DNA of 64,000 nt from an uncultured Marivita sp. GTDB taxonomy: Bacteria > Pseudomonadota > Alphaproteobacteria > Rhodobacterales > Rhodobacteraceae. The stretch lies in the NCBI RefSeq assembly GCF_947488135.1, contig NZ_CANKYW010000001.1, positions 1,302,001-1,366,000 of the forward strand, read 5' to 3'. This document shows, piece after piece, positions 1-8,056 of this stretch. Under the pieces are notes generated by a model that was given only the letters and a program-made list of their open reading frames with translations, made no database searches and was not told the DNA's origin. The position numbers were made by a program, and so were the translations under genes. Every line of letters begins with the position of its first letter. The stretch's first letter is position 1.

Positions 1-231
1 GACGCGCGGATTAAGGCGGTGGCGGATGCGCGGGCGCGGGCCAAGCTGTTGGCCGATGCCGCCGGTGTGGAACTCGGCGCCTTGATCAGCCTGAGCGAAA
101 CCGGCGCGCGGGCGCCGCGCCCAGAGATGCTGAGCATGGCGCGCGCCTCGGATTCCGTCGTGCCGGTTGCGCAAGGCGAGGCCGAATTGCGCGCAAGTGT
201 GACACTTGTCTACGAGATCGTCTCACCGTGA
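1..231 (+). CDS. SIMPL (DUF541) domain protein, C-terminal end
   Basis: The reading frame is open at the left edge of the window, so only the last 76 residues are present. They show the usual end of a SIMPL/DUF541 domain: an Ala-rich helix with Arg and Lys (DARIKAVADARARAK), then LLADAAGVELG, a strand around LISLSETG, and a closing strand ending VTLVYEIVSP. Proteins of this family are periplasmic or secreted and have no firm enzymatic role. A GTG at 19 is only an internal codon and not a start. The next gene follows after 75 bases on the same strand, with its own ribosome-binding site, so the two are probably transcribed separately or loosely coupled. Confidence 0.75.
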   Translation, partial: DARIKAVADARARAKLLADAAGVELGALISLSETGARAPRPEMLSMARASDSVVPVAQGEAELRASVTLVYEIVSP

Positions 232-232
232 T

Positions 233-286
233 CTCTGCTCTGGTCGCGTGATCGCACTCTGCCTATAGTAAAGAAAAAGAGCAGAG
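233..286. promoter_or_regulatory. Inverted repeat around a -10-like box
   Basis: CTCTGCTCT at 233-241 is the exact reverse complement of AGAGCAGAG at 278-286. The 36 bases between the arms hold TATAGT (264-269), a good -10 match, just upstream of the glycosyltransferase-like gene at 307. No convincing -35 sits 17 bases upstream. The arms could form a long-loop hairpin or be two half-sites of an operator. Function is inference. Confidence 0.3.
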
Positions 287-306
287 CAGACCGCCAAAGG
301 AGCGCC

Positions 307-1311
307 ATGGCCCGACCTCCGGCAAAACCGACTGTCGTCAACGTCCTGATTGTCGGGCAGATGGGACGCCTCGCTTACGAGGCGCTCCTTTTCGCGCTGT
401 CGATGAAGGCCAACACGGCCGATCCGCGCTTCAGGTTGAAGGTGGCAGAACCGCAGCCAGGTCCGAAATGGCAGACCGATCCGACCATCCGGCCCGAACC
501 GCTGCGAGACATGATCACGGCGCAAGGGGCAGAGATCATTCCTTTCGAAAGCCGCCATTTCGGCAGCGATTATCCCTATGGCAACAAGATCGAAGCGCTG
601 CTTGCCCTGCCGAAAGGAGAGCCGTTCATCTTCTTCGACACCGACACGCTGATCACGGGCGATCTCGGGGCCGTGCCCTTTGATTTTTCCAAACCAAGCG
701 CGTCCCTGAGGGTCGAAGGCACCTGGCCACAGATCGAACTTTATGGGCCGGGCTTTTCGGAGACCTGGAAATCCCTTTACGACCGTTTCGGTCTAGATTT
801 CGAAAGCTCGCTCGACCTGTCCCAACCGGATGAATACTGGCGGCGATACCTGTATTTCAACGCGGGGTTTTTCTACTACAAATGTCCGCAGGTCTTCGGC
901 CAGCTCTTTCTCGACATGGCGTTGGACATCCGTAACAACCCGCCCGACGCCTTGGTGTGCCAGCAACTCGACCCCTGGCTGGATCAGGTCGCGTTGCCGC
1001 TGGTGATCCACAAACTTGGTGGAGGACGCGACGCGCTGCCCGTGGGGTACATCGACGGCCAGACCAGCGTTCATTACAGGAACATGCCGCTCCTCTACGC
1101 GCGTGAAGACGATGAGGTCGTCGATCTTTTGGAGCGAATTTCGGCGCCTAACCCGGTCAAGCGGTTGCTCAAGGAATACGAGCCGTTCAAGCGCATGATC
1201 TTCCAGAACCGGGGCCACAAGGTCCGCGCTTTGTTCGACCGTGATCACCTGCCAAGCCGTGAACAACCCATCCGGCAGAGGATCAAGAAAAACGGCTTCT
1301 GGATGGTGTGA
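307..1311 (+). CDS. Glycosyltransferase-like protein with DxD motif
   Basis: A protein of 334 residues with no signal peptide. After an N-terminal strand (VVNVLIVGQ) it has FIFFDTDTLITGD around residues 107-119. This is the hydrophobic-DxD arrangement (D111, D113) by which nucleotide-sugar glycosyltransferases of the GT-A fold bind a metal and the sugar nucleotide. A later YLYFNAGFFYYK segment resembles the 'NAGv' acceptor-side motif of GT8/GT32-like families. The start ATG is preceded by AAAGGAGCGCC. Donor and acceptor cannot be told from the sequence, and no other polysaccharide genes lie nearby. The fold assignment is fairly safe and the enzymatic role is inference. Confidence 0.55.
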   Translation: MARPPAKPTVVNVLIVGQMGRLAYEALLFALSMKANTADPRFRLKVAEPQPGPKWQTDPTIRPEPLRDMITAQGAEIIPFESRHFGSDYPYGNKIEALLALPKGEPFIFFDTDTLITGDLGAVPFDFSKPSASLRVEGTWPQIELYGPGFSETWKSLYDRFGLDFESSLDLSQPDEYWRRYLYFNAGFFYYKCPQVFGQLFLDMALDIRNNPPDALVCQQLDPWLDQVALPLVIHKLGGGRDALPVGYIDGQTSVHYRNMPLLYAREDDEVVDLLERISAPNPVKRLLKEYEPFKRMIFQNRGHKVRALFDRDHLPSREQPIRQRIKKNGFWMV

Positions 1312-1349
1312 GGCATGCTGCGATCAGACCGGCGCCCGATCGCTGGACA

Positions 1350-1363
1350 TTGCGTTCGATCAA
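1350..1363. promoter_or_regulatory. Possible FNR/CRP-type half-conserved site
   Basis: TTGCG-TTCG-ATCAA at 1350-1363 fits the TTG-N8-CAA core of FNR/DNR-family boxes, with one conserved and one degenerate half. It lies 66 bases upstream of the start of the Crp/Fnr gene at 1429, so autoregulation is possible. A single weak match can occur by chance. Confidence 0.25.
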
Positions 1364-1428
1364 ACGGCATGATGACGGCTGTTGCTGACCGGGCAAGACT
1401 GAAACCTGCATACAAGAAGGGGCGCTGA

Positions 1429-2094
1429 ATGGCGGACACCGTCTGGATCGACCAGTTTCCGGGCCTCCGAACCTTGCCCGAAAACGTGAAGCGGTATCTT
1501 CTGGATGAAAGCAAGGTTTTGCACGTGCCTGCGGGCACCGGCGTTTTTGGGCCCGGGGCGGTTCCGGACAGCCTGTTGTTCCTTCTCGACGGGCGTGTGC
1601 GGGTGCAGCAGACCTCCGAAAGCGGGCGCGACATCGTGCTGTATCGGGTAGAGGCCGGCGAAAGCTGTGTGCTGACAACCGCCTGCCTGCTTGCGCACGA
1701 GCCTTATTCGGCGGAGGGAATCACCGAAACCGAAGTCACCGCCGTCGCGATCCCGCGCGGCGCTTTCGACCGGCTGATGGCCTCGTCTCGCGAGTTTCGG
1801 GAATTTGTGCTCACGGCTTACGCACGACGTATCACCGACCTTTTCCGTGTGATCGACGACGTGGCTTTCGGACGCATCGACGTGCGGCTGGCAGGCCGAT
1901 TGCTGAGCCTTGCAGGGCAGGGCGATGATCTCGCGGCGACCCATCAACAGCTTGCCACCGAGCTTGGCACCGCGCGAGAGGTGATTTCGCGCGTCCTGCA
2001 CGATTTTCAGAAACGCGGGCTGATCGCGCAGTCGCGGGGACACATCACCCTGTTGCAGCGCGACAGCCTGGAGGCGATCGCCAGAAGCGCCTGA
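1429..2094 (+). CDS. Crp/Fnr family transcriptional regulator
   Basis: A regulator of 221 residues, the usual length for the Crp/Fnr superfamily. The N-terminal half is a cyclic-nucleotide-binding-like beta barrel (LLFLLDGRVRVQQTSESGRD, ending near residue 110), followed by a dimerisation helix and a C-terminal winged helix. The recognition region contains LATELGTAREVISRVLHDF and the wing KRGLIAQSRGHITL. I see no N-terminal Cys cluster of the FNR [4Fe-4S] type, so the effector is unknown. It stands immediately upstream of, and on the same strand as, the DUF2892, persulfide dioxygenase and SQR-like genes, which suggests it controls that sulfur locus. The start is chosen from AAGGGGCGCTGA before ATG. 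Confidence 0.85.
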   Translation: MADTVWIDQFPGLRTLPENVKRYLLDESKVLHVPAGTGVFGPGAVPDSLLFLLDGRVRVQQTSESGRDIVLYRVEAGESCVLTTACLLAHEPYSAEGITETEVTAVAIPRGAFDRLMASSREFREFVLTAYARRITDLFRVIDDVAFGRIDVRLAGRLLSLAGQGDDLAATHQQLATELGTAREVISRVLHDFQKRGLIAQSRGHITLLQRDSLEAIARSA

Positions 2095-2110
2095 TCCGCG
2101 CCAACCTGCG

Positions 2111-2160
2111 ACCAAACGTACCTTATGTACGAATTTTCGAATGTTTGGTGACAATATCAC
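2111..2160. promoter_or_regulatory. Nested dyads upstream of the sulfur operon
   Basis: Three inverted repeats are packed in 50 bases. ACCAAAC (2111-2117) pairs with GTTTGGT (2143-2149), CGTAC-N5-GTACG lies at 2117-2131, and GTGA-N5-TCAC lies at 2148-2160. The GTGA/TCAC pair resembles a CRP-type site with one base missing from the spacer. The position between the regulator and its likely target operon makes this the best candidate operator. No binding partner is proven. Confidence 0.4.
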
Positions 2161-2219
2161 TGAAGCCTGTCGCGGTAAGGCGTATCACATAGTCAGCTTT
2201 GACCTTGGAGGGTTTGAAA

Positions 2220-2432
2220 ATGACTGTGAATGTTGGCACGATCGACCGAATTGTCCGCGCCATTTTGGGCGTGGTTCTGCTCTACCTCGCCTTCGGCAGC
2301 GGCTTGCCGCTTTTTGATGGTGCCGTGATGAAATACGGCGCGGCGCTTGTCGGGATCGTGATGCTGGTGGTGGCAGCGGTTCGGGTCTGCCCGATCTATT
2401 CCGTCCTCGGCGTCAAAACCTGCCGCAACTGA
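2220..2432 (+). CDS. DUF2892 (YgaP-like) small inner-membrane protein
   Basis: Seventy residues with two predicted membrane helices (IVRAILGVVLLYLAF and YGAALVGIVMLVVAAV), then a short Cys-containing tail, VCPIYSVLGVKTCRN. This is the DUF2892 layout, also seen as the membrane part of E. coli YgaP, where it is fused to a rhodanese. The N-terminal VNVGTIDRIVR is typical. The start is the ATG at 2220, placed 7 bases after GGAGGG; an upstream in-frame TTG is less likely. The two conserved Cys and the adjoining persulfide genes point to sulfane-sulfur handling at the membrane, but the molecular function is not established. Confidence 0.8.
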   Translation: MTVNVGTIDRIVRAILGVVLLYLAFGSGLPLFDGAVMKYGAALVGIVMLVVAAVRVCPIYSVLGVKTCRN

Positions 2433-2536
2433 CCCTTCTGACGCGGTAAAGTCCCGGCGTCGCGCAGCGCCGCCGGGGCACCCGGCTTTGCGCGCATCAG
2501 GCGCGCCATCAGACTGACTTATCGAGGAGAAATCCC

Positions 2537-3421
2537 ATGACGCACTATCCTGTGGACATGACCGTCAAACCGGACGTTTCGGCCTATTTCGACGAGGCCA
2601 CCAACACGATCAGCTACATCGTGAAGGATCCCACATCCAACGCCTGTGCCATCGTGGACAGCGTGATGGACATCGACTACGCCGCGGGTCGGATCACCTA
2701 CGATCACGCCGACGCGCTGATCGAAGAGGTTCAGAGCCGTGGGCTGACGCTTGAGTGGATCATCGAAACCCACGTGCATGCCGATCACTTGTCGGCTGCG
2801 CCCTACATTCAGGAGAAGCTGGGCGGCAAGATCGGTGTCGGCTCGAAGATCTTGGTGGTGCAGGACACGTTCGGCAAGATCTTCAATGAAGGCACCGAAT
2901 TCCAGCGCGACGGCAGCCAGTTCGACAAGCTGTTCGAAGACGGTGACACCTACACAATCGGCAATATGCAGGCGTTCGCGATCTACACGCCCGGCCACAC
3001 GCCGGCCTGCATGGTGCATGTGATGGGCGACGCGGCCTTCGTCGGTGACACGCTTTTCATGCCCGATGGCGGGTCGGCGCGCGCCGATTTTCCCGGTGGC
3101 GACGCAGGAACGCTTTACGACAGCATCCAGAAGGTTCTGGCGCTGCCCGACGACATGCGCCTGTTCATGTGCCACGATTACGGCCCGAACGGCCGCGACA
3201 TTCAGTGGGAAACCACCGTCGGCGAAGAAAAGGCGCACAACATTCACGTGGGCGGCGGCAAGACCAAGGAAGACTTCGTCAAGTTCCGCACCGAGCGGGA
3301 CGCGCAGCTCGATATGCCGAAGCTCATCATCCCGTCCTTGCAGGTGAACATGCGCGCCGGTGAGGTGCCGAAGGACAAGGATGGCAATCCGATGCTCAAG
3401 GTTCCGGTCAACGCGCTGTGA
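2537..3421 (+). CDS. MBL-fold persulfide dioxygenase-like hydrolase (ETHE1/Blh type)
   Basis: A metallo-beta-lactamase-fold protein of 294 residues. The metal-binding set is complete: THVHADH (H79, H81, D83, H84), PGHT (H154), GDTLF (D171) and MCHDYGP (H213). The stretch after GDTLF (MPDGGSARADFPGGD) follows the ETHE1/Blh pattern and not that of glyoxalase II or beta-lactamases. ETHE1-type enzymes oxidise glutathione persulfide to sulfite plus GSH. The gene lies 104 bases after DUF2892 and 75 bases before the sulfurtransferase-SQR gene, all in one direction. A clear GAGGAG ribosome site precedes the ATG. Substrate specificity within the persulfide family is inferred from context. Confidence 0.8.
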   Translation: MTHYPVDMTVKPDVSAYFDEATNTISYIVKDPTSNACAIVDSVMDIDYAAGRITYDHADALIEEVQSRGLTLEWIIETHVHADHLSAAPYIQEKLGGKIGVGSKILVVQDTFGKIFNEGTEFQRDGSQFDKLFEDGDTYTIGNMQAFAIYTPGHTPACMVHVMGDAAFVGDTLFMPDGGSARADFPGGDAGTLYDSIQKVLALPDDMRLFMCHDYGPNGRDIQWETTVGEEKAHNIHVGGGKTKEDFVKFRTERDAQLDMPKLIIPSLQVNMRAGEVPKDKDGNPMLKVPVNAL

Positions 3422-3496
3422 CACCGTACTCGAAAGCCGTGGCGGAGATCGTCCGTCACGGCTTCCCACGACATTCAGGCAAGTGAGGCCAATCCC

Positions 3497-5172
3497 GTGC
3501 AACTCAATAAAATCACCGATGCGCTCACCGTCAGTCCGCAGATCACGGCCGACGACATTCCCGCGCTGAAAGAGGCCGGATTCCGGTCCATCGTTTGCAA
3601 CCGTCCCGACGGCGAGGGCGCCGATCAGCCGACCCACGAAGAGATCGAGGCCGCCGCCAGGGCAGCGGGTATCGAGATGCGCTATCTGCCCGTCCAGTCC
3701 GGCTTGGTGCAGGACGCGGACGCAGCATCCTTCGGTGCCGCGCTGCGCGAACTTCCGGGTCCGGTTCTGGCCTATTGCCGGTCCGGCACACGCTCGGCCA
3801 CGCTCTGGTCGCTGAGCCAGTCCAGGACGCTGCCAATGGCCGAGATCCTCGGGGCGACGAAAGCGGCGGGCTACGACATGAACGGTGTCGCGCGTCGGAT
3901 CGCCAATGGTGGCAAGACACCGACCGATACCGGCGATGCCAAGTTCGACGTGGTGATCGTCGGCGGCGGGGCTGGTGGCATTTCGGTCGCGGCCTCAAGG
4001 TGCGCAAGCCGGGCCTGTCGGTTGCGATTATCGACCCGGCCGATATCCATTACTACCAGCCGGGCTGGACCATGGTCGGCGGCGGTATTTTCGACCCGCA
4101 GGATACCGCAAAGACAATGGGATCGCTGATCCCGCAGGGCGTGCACTGGATCAAGTCCGCGGTTGCAGCCTTCGAGCCTGAAAACGATGCCGTCATCCTC
4201 GATGGATGTCGTGTCGTGAAATACGACCGGCTTGTCGTGTGCCCGGGGCTGAAGCTCGACTGGAGCAAGATCGAAGGGTTGGAAGAGACCTTGGGCCGTA
4301 ACGGCGTGACGTCGAATTACCGTTACGATCTGGCACCTTACACCTGGGAGCTCGTGCGATCTCTGAAGGAAGGACGCGCGCTCTTCACCCAGCCGCCGAT
4401 GCCGATCAAATGCGCAGGCGCCCCGCAAAAGGCGATGTACCTGTCCGGCGACGCGTGGTTCCGCAACGGCGCGCTCAAGAACATCGACATTCAGTTCATG
4501 AACGCGGGCGGGGTGCTCTTTGGCGTGAAGGATTATGTCCCGGCGCTCATGGATTACGTGAAGAAGTACGATGCCACGCTCAATTTCTTTCACAATCTGA
4601 TCGCCGTCGATGGACCGGCGAAAAAGGCGACCTTTGCTGTGAACGCGCCCGATACCGAGCCGACGACGGTCGAGGTGGAGTTCGACATGATGCACGTCTG
4701 CCCGCCGCAAACCGCGCCGGACTTTATCCGCGTGTCGCCGTTGGCTGACGCGGCGGGCTGGGTCGACGTGGATCAGGCCACCCTGCGCCACAAATCCTAC
4801 AACAATATCTGGTCGCTGGGCGACGTGATGAATGCGCCCAATGCAAAGACCGCTGCGGCCGCGCGCAAGCAGGCGCCGACCGTGGCCGACAATATCGTCG
4901 CCGACATTCGGGGGCGGTCTGCCGTGGCGCAGTATGACGGCTATGGATCGTGCCCGCTCACGGTGGAACGCGGCAAGATCGTGCTGGCCGAGTTCGGCTA
5001 TGGCGGCACCCTCTTGCCAAGCTTCCCGAGCTATCTGATCGACGGTACCAAACCGTCGCGTGCGGCATGGCTTCTGAAGGAAAAGCTTCTGCCGCCGATC
5101 TACTGGAAGGCCATGTTGAAGGGCAAAGAATGGATGGCCAAGCCTGAAAAGGTGAAGGTCGCCGCCGAATAA
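3497..5172 (+). pseudogene. DUF442 sulfurtransferase - SQR-type flavoprotein fusion, frameshifted
   Basis: One gene is split over two frames. From 3497 the frame encodes a DUF442/TIGR01244 domain of about 115 residues with the rhodanese-like loop YCRSGTRS, then the start of a Rossmann fold, FDVVIVGGGAGGISVA. At 3991-3997 the coding sense moves one frame (GLKVRKPGLSVAIIDPADIH onward) and continues to 5172. A 1- or 4-base deletion in GCGGCCTCAAG explains this; restoring TCGC would give ...VAASLKVRKPG. The C-terminal part is clearly related to mitochondrial SQOR (IKCAGAPQK, VADAAGWVD-like, KTAAA, YDGYGSCPL). The second SQOR redox Cys position (GDC in SQOR) reads GDV here, while HVCPP carries a Cys. 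In one piece the product would be about 560 residues. The break may be real, or a sequencing error. Confidence 0.8.
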
Positions 5173-5259
5173 CCCGTTGTTGCGTCGCATCCCTCCAGCG
5201 CGCATCACCCCCGTGGGCAGGGTTGCAAAACCCTGTCCGCGGCTTTTTAGAGAAGACAC

Positions 5260-6990
5260 ATGATCGACCATCTCCGCGGCTATTTCCCGATCCTAGACTG
5301 GGGAAAGACCTATAACAGAAGCGCCTTTTCCAATGACATGATCGCCGCGGTGATCGTGACGATCATGCTGATCCCGCAATCGCTGGCCTACGCTCTGCTG
5401 GCCGGATTGCCGCCCGAGGCGGGCATCTACGCCTCTATTGCGCCGATCATCCTCTACGCCATCTTCGGCACCAGCCGCGCTCTGGCCGTGGGGCCGGTGG
5501 CGGTGGTGTCGCTTCTGACCGCCTCTGCCGTGGGGCAGGTGGCAGAGCAGGGCACCGCCGGGTACGCCATCGCGGCCTTGACGCTCGCCTTCCTGTCCGG
5601 CGGATTTCTGATGCTGCTGGGGTTGTTCCGGCTCGGCTTTCTGGCAAATTTCCTGAGCCATCCGGTTATCGCCGGGTTCATCACCGCGTCGGGTATCCTG
5701 ATCGCGTTCAGCCAATTAAAGCACCTGCTGGGCATCGCGGCTGAGGGGCATACTCTGCCGCAACTCATTGGGTCGCTCTGGAGCCATCTGGGCGACATCA
5801 ACGTCATCACGGTGGTGATCGGCGGGCTGGCCACGGCGTTCCTGTTCTGGGTTCGCAAGGGGCTGAAGCCGTTGTTGCGCCGCCTTGGCGCGTCGCGGAC
5901 GCTGGCCGATGTCCTGACCAAGGCGGGGCCGGTTCTCGCCGTTGCGGTCACAACCCTGTCGGTCTGGCTGTTCGGCCTTGCCGACAAGGGGGTCAAGATC
6001 GTGGGCGAGGTCCCGCAAAGCCTGCCACCGCTGACCCTGCCGGGCCTGTCGCCGGAGCTTGTCCAGCAATTGCTCGTTCCCGCCATCCTGATCTCGATCA
6101 TCGGGTTCGTCGAATCCGTATCGGTGGCCCAGACGCTTGCCGCGAAGAAACGCCAGAAGATCGACCCGGACCAGGAACTGATCGGGCTGGGCGCGGCCAA
6201 TATCGGTGCGGCATTCACCGGCGGCTATCCTGTTACCGGCGGGTTCTCGCGGTCTGTAGTGAATTACGACGCAGGCGCCGAAACGCCCGCCGCCGGTGCG
6301 TTCACCGCTGTGGGCCTTGCCATCGCCGCCGTCGCGCTGACGCCGCTGGTTTACTACCTGCCAAATGCCACGCTGGCCGCAACCATCGTTGTCGCGGTGC
6401 TGAGCCTTGTCGATTTCTCGATCCTGAAAAAGACGTGGGACTACTCGAAGGCCGATTTCACCGCCGTCGCTGCGACCATCGTGCTGACGCTGGCCCTTGG
6501 GGTCGAAGTGGGGGTCGCCTCCGGTGTCGGCATCTCGATCCTGCTGCACCTTTACAAAACCTCGCGCCCCCACGTGGCCGAGATCGGGTTGGTTCCGGGG
6601 ACGGAGCACTTCCGCAATATCAACCGGCACAAGGTCGAAACCGATCCCACGATCCTCAGCCTCCGTGTGGACGAAAGCCTGTATTTCGTAAACGCGCGTT
6701 TCCTCGAGGACATGGTGCAGGCGCGGGTTTCCGAAGGGTCCGAGATCAAGCATGTGATCCTGATGTTTTCGGCCGTAAACGAGGTCGATTTCTCGGCTCT
6801 GGAAAGCCTTGAGGCGATCAACCAGCGCCTCACCGATCTGGGCATCGGTCTGCACTTGTCCGAGGTGAAAGGCCCGGTGATGGACCGTTTGCAGCAAACC
6901 CATTTCCTGCATTCCCTGAACGGGCGGGTGTTCCTGTCGCAATACAACGCTTGGAAACAACTGGCGCCGCATCGCGATACTGCCGAGTAA
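5260..6990 (+). CDS. SulP family anion transporter with STAS domain
   Basis: A membrane protein of 576 residues. The N-terminal region carries the SulP signature (IPQSLAYALLAGLPPEAGIYAS) and about a dozen hydrophobic segments up to roughly residue 430. A cytoplasmic C-terminal STAS domain follows (ILSLRVDESLYFVNARFLED ... VNEVDFSALESLEAI). SulP proteins move sulfate, bicarbonate or other anions. Here the position after the persulfide oxidation genes suggests sulfate or a related sulfur oxyanion, although the direction of transport cannot be read from sequence. The gene starts 87 bases after the flavoprotein, with a weak AGAGAAG ribosome site, and is probably in the same transcript. Confidence 0.85.
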   Translation: MIDHLRGYFPILDWGKTYNRSAFSNDMIAAVIVTIMLIPQSLAYALLAGLPPEAGIYASIAPIILYAIFGTSRALAVGPVAVVSLLTASAVGQVAEQGTAGYAIAALTLAFLSGGFLMLLGLFRLGFLANFLSHPVIAGFITASGILIAFSQLKHLLGIAAEGHTLPQLIGSLWSHLGDINVITVVIGGLATAFLFWVRKGLKPLLRRLGASRTLADVLTKAGPVLAVAVTTLSVWLFGLADKGVKIVGEVPQSLPPLTLPGLSPELVQQLLVPAILISIIGFVESVSVAQTLAAKKRQKIDPDQELIGLGAANIGAAFTGGYPVTGGFSRSVVNYDAGAETPAAGAFTAVGLAIAAVALTPLVYYLPNATLAATIVVAVLSLVDFSILKKTWDYSKADFTAVAATIVLTLALGVEVGVASGVGISILLHLYKTSRPHVAEIGLVPGTEHFRNINRHKVETDPTILSLRVDESLYFVNARFLEDMVQARVSEGSEIKHVILMFSAVNEVDFSALESLEAINQRLTDLGIGLHLSEVKGPVMDRLQQTHFLHSLNGRVFLSQYNAWKQLAPHRDTAE

Positions 6991-7036
6991 CATCGCGGAC
7001 ACCCGGACCGCCTGACCGACGCAAGAGGACCGACCC

Positions 7037-7990
7037 ATGGCAGACACAGCAGCCGAAACCGCCATCCCGCACAGCCGACTCGCGCATTTCCCGGTCGCGT
7101 TCTTCAGCGCGGTGATGGGCCTCATGGGCACGTCACTGGCGTTCGAGGCGGCCGGGTTCACAACCATCGGTCATATCGTGGTCGCGTTCGCCATTTTCGT
7201 CTTTGCAGTCCAATCGGCGCTGTATGCGGCCAAGGCGGTTCGGCATCCCGGCGCGGTGCATCCGATCAAACTGGCCTTCTTTCCCGCCATCAGCATCTCT
7301 TTGCTCCTCGGGGCAGTTGCGCTGCGCGGAATGATGCCGGGTTTGGCGGCCGGGCTCTGGGTCGTCGGCGCCGTGTTGCAGGCGGTGCTGACACTGGCCA
7401 TTGTCACCAGCTGGATCAGCCATCGCGGTTTCGGTGTCGGGCAGATGTCGCCGGCATGGTTCATTCCGGCGGTCGGCAATGTGATCGCCCCGATTGCGGG
7501 CGTGTCGTTCGGATTTGTCGATGCGAGCTGGTACTTCTTCTCGCTCGGCGTTCTTTTCTGGATCGTGCTGCTGACGCTGGTTTTCAACCGCCTCATCTTC
7601 CACGAACCGCTGCCGGGCAAGCTGCGCCCGACATTGACGATCTTGATCGCACCCCCTGCGGTGGCCTTCGTCGCGTGGCTGCAACTGAATGGTGGTGTAC
7701 TCGATGCCCCTGCGCGGGTGTTCTACAATCTTGGCCTGTTTTTCACGGCGCTCGTGCTGTTGCAGGTGCGGGGTCTGATCCGTTTGCCGTTTGCGCTGTC
7801 GTTCTGGGCGTTGTCCTTCCCCATCGCAGCCATGACCATCGCGTCCTTCCGATACGCGGCGCTGTCCGGCGCGCCGGTGTTTCTTGGCATCGGGTGGGCG
7901 CTCCTGGGGCTTCTCTGCGTCATCATCGCGGGACTGCTCTGGCGCACGTCTCTGGCGATCCTGCGCGACGAGATCTGCCAACCGGACTGA
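7037..7990 (+). CDS. TDT/SLAC1-type (TehA-like) membrane transporter
   Basis: 317 residues, almost entirely hydrophobic, with about ten membrane segments. The opening PHSRLAHFPVAFFSAVMGLMG matches the first helix of the tellurite-resistance/dicarboxylate transporter (TDT) family, which includes TehA, plant SLAC1 and the yeast sulfite pump Ssu1. The gene follows the SulP transporter by 46 bases. Given upstream enzymes expected to make sulfite, a role in exporting sulfite or another small anion is plausible, but that rests on context only. The ATG at 7037 is preceded by AAGAGGACCGACCC. Confidence 0.75.
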   Translation: MADTAAETAIPHSRLAHFPVAFFSAVMGLMGTSLAFEAAGFTTIGHIVVAFAIFVFAVQSALYAAKAVRHPGAVHPIKLAFFPAISISLLLGAVALRGMMPGLAAGLWVVGAVLQAVLTLAIVTSWISHRGFGVGQMSPAWFIPAVGNVIAPIAGVSFGFVDASWYFFSLGVLFWIVLLTLVFNRLIFHEPLPGKLRPTLTILIAPPAVAFVAWLQLNGGVLDAPARVFYNLGLFFTALVLLQVRGLIRLPFALSFWALSFPIAAMTIASFRYAALSGAPVFLGIGWALLGLLCVIIAGLLWRTSLAILRDEICQPD

Positions 7991-8038
7991 TCGCCGCGGC
8001 GCGCACCGCCCGGTTTCCGATTGCGGATCGGGCGGAAT

Positions 8039-8056
8039 TGGCCAAAGCTTTGGCCA
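8039..8056. repeat. Perfect 18-bp palindrome overlapping a start codon
   Basis: TGGCCAAAGCTTTGGCCA is a perfect palindrome, and its last A is the first base of the ATG at 8056. It takes the place where a Shine-Dalgarno sequence would be expected. As RNA it could form a 7-bp stem with an AGCU loop that hides the start codon. As DNA it could be a dimer-binding site. Confidence 0.5.

Noticed and set aside
3871-5271. Long minus-strand open frame of 466 codons
   Set aside because: It lies opposite the SQR-type gene, has low-complexity Arg/His-rich translation and no family pattern; it is a shadow of GC-rich coding DNA.
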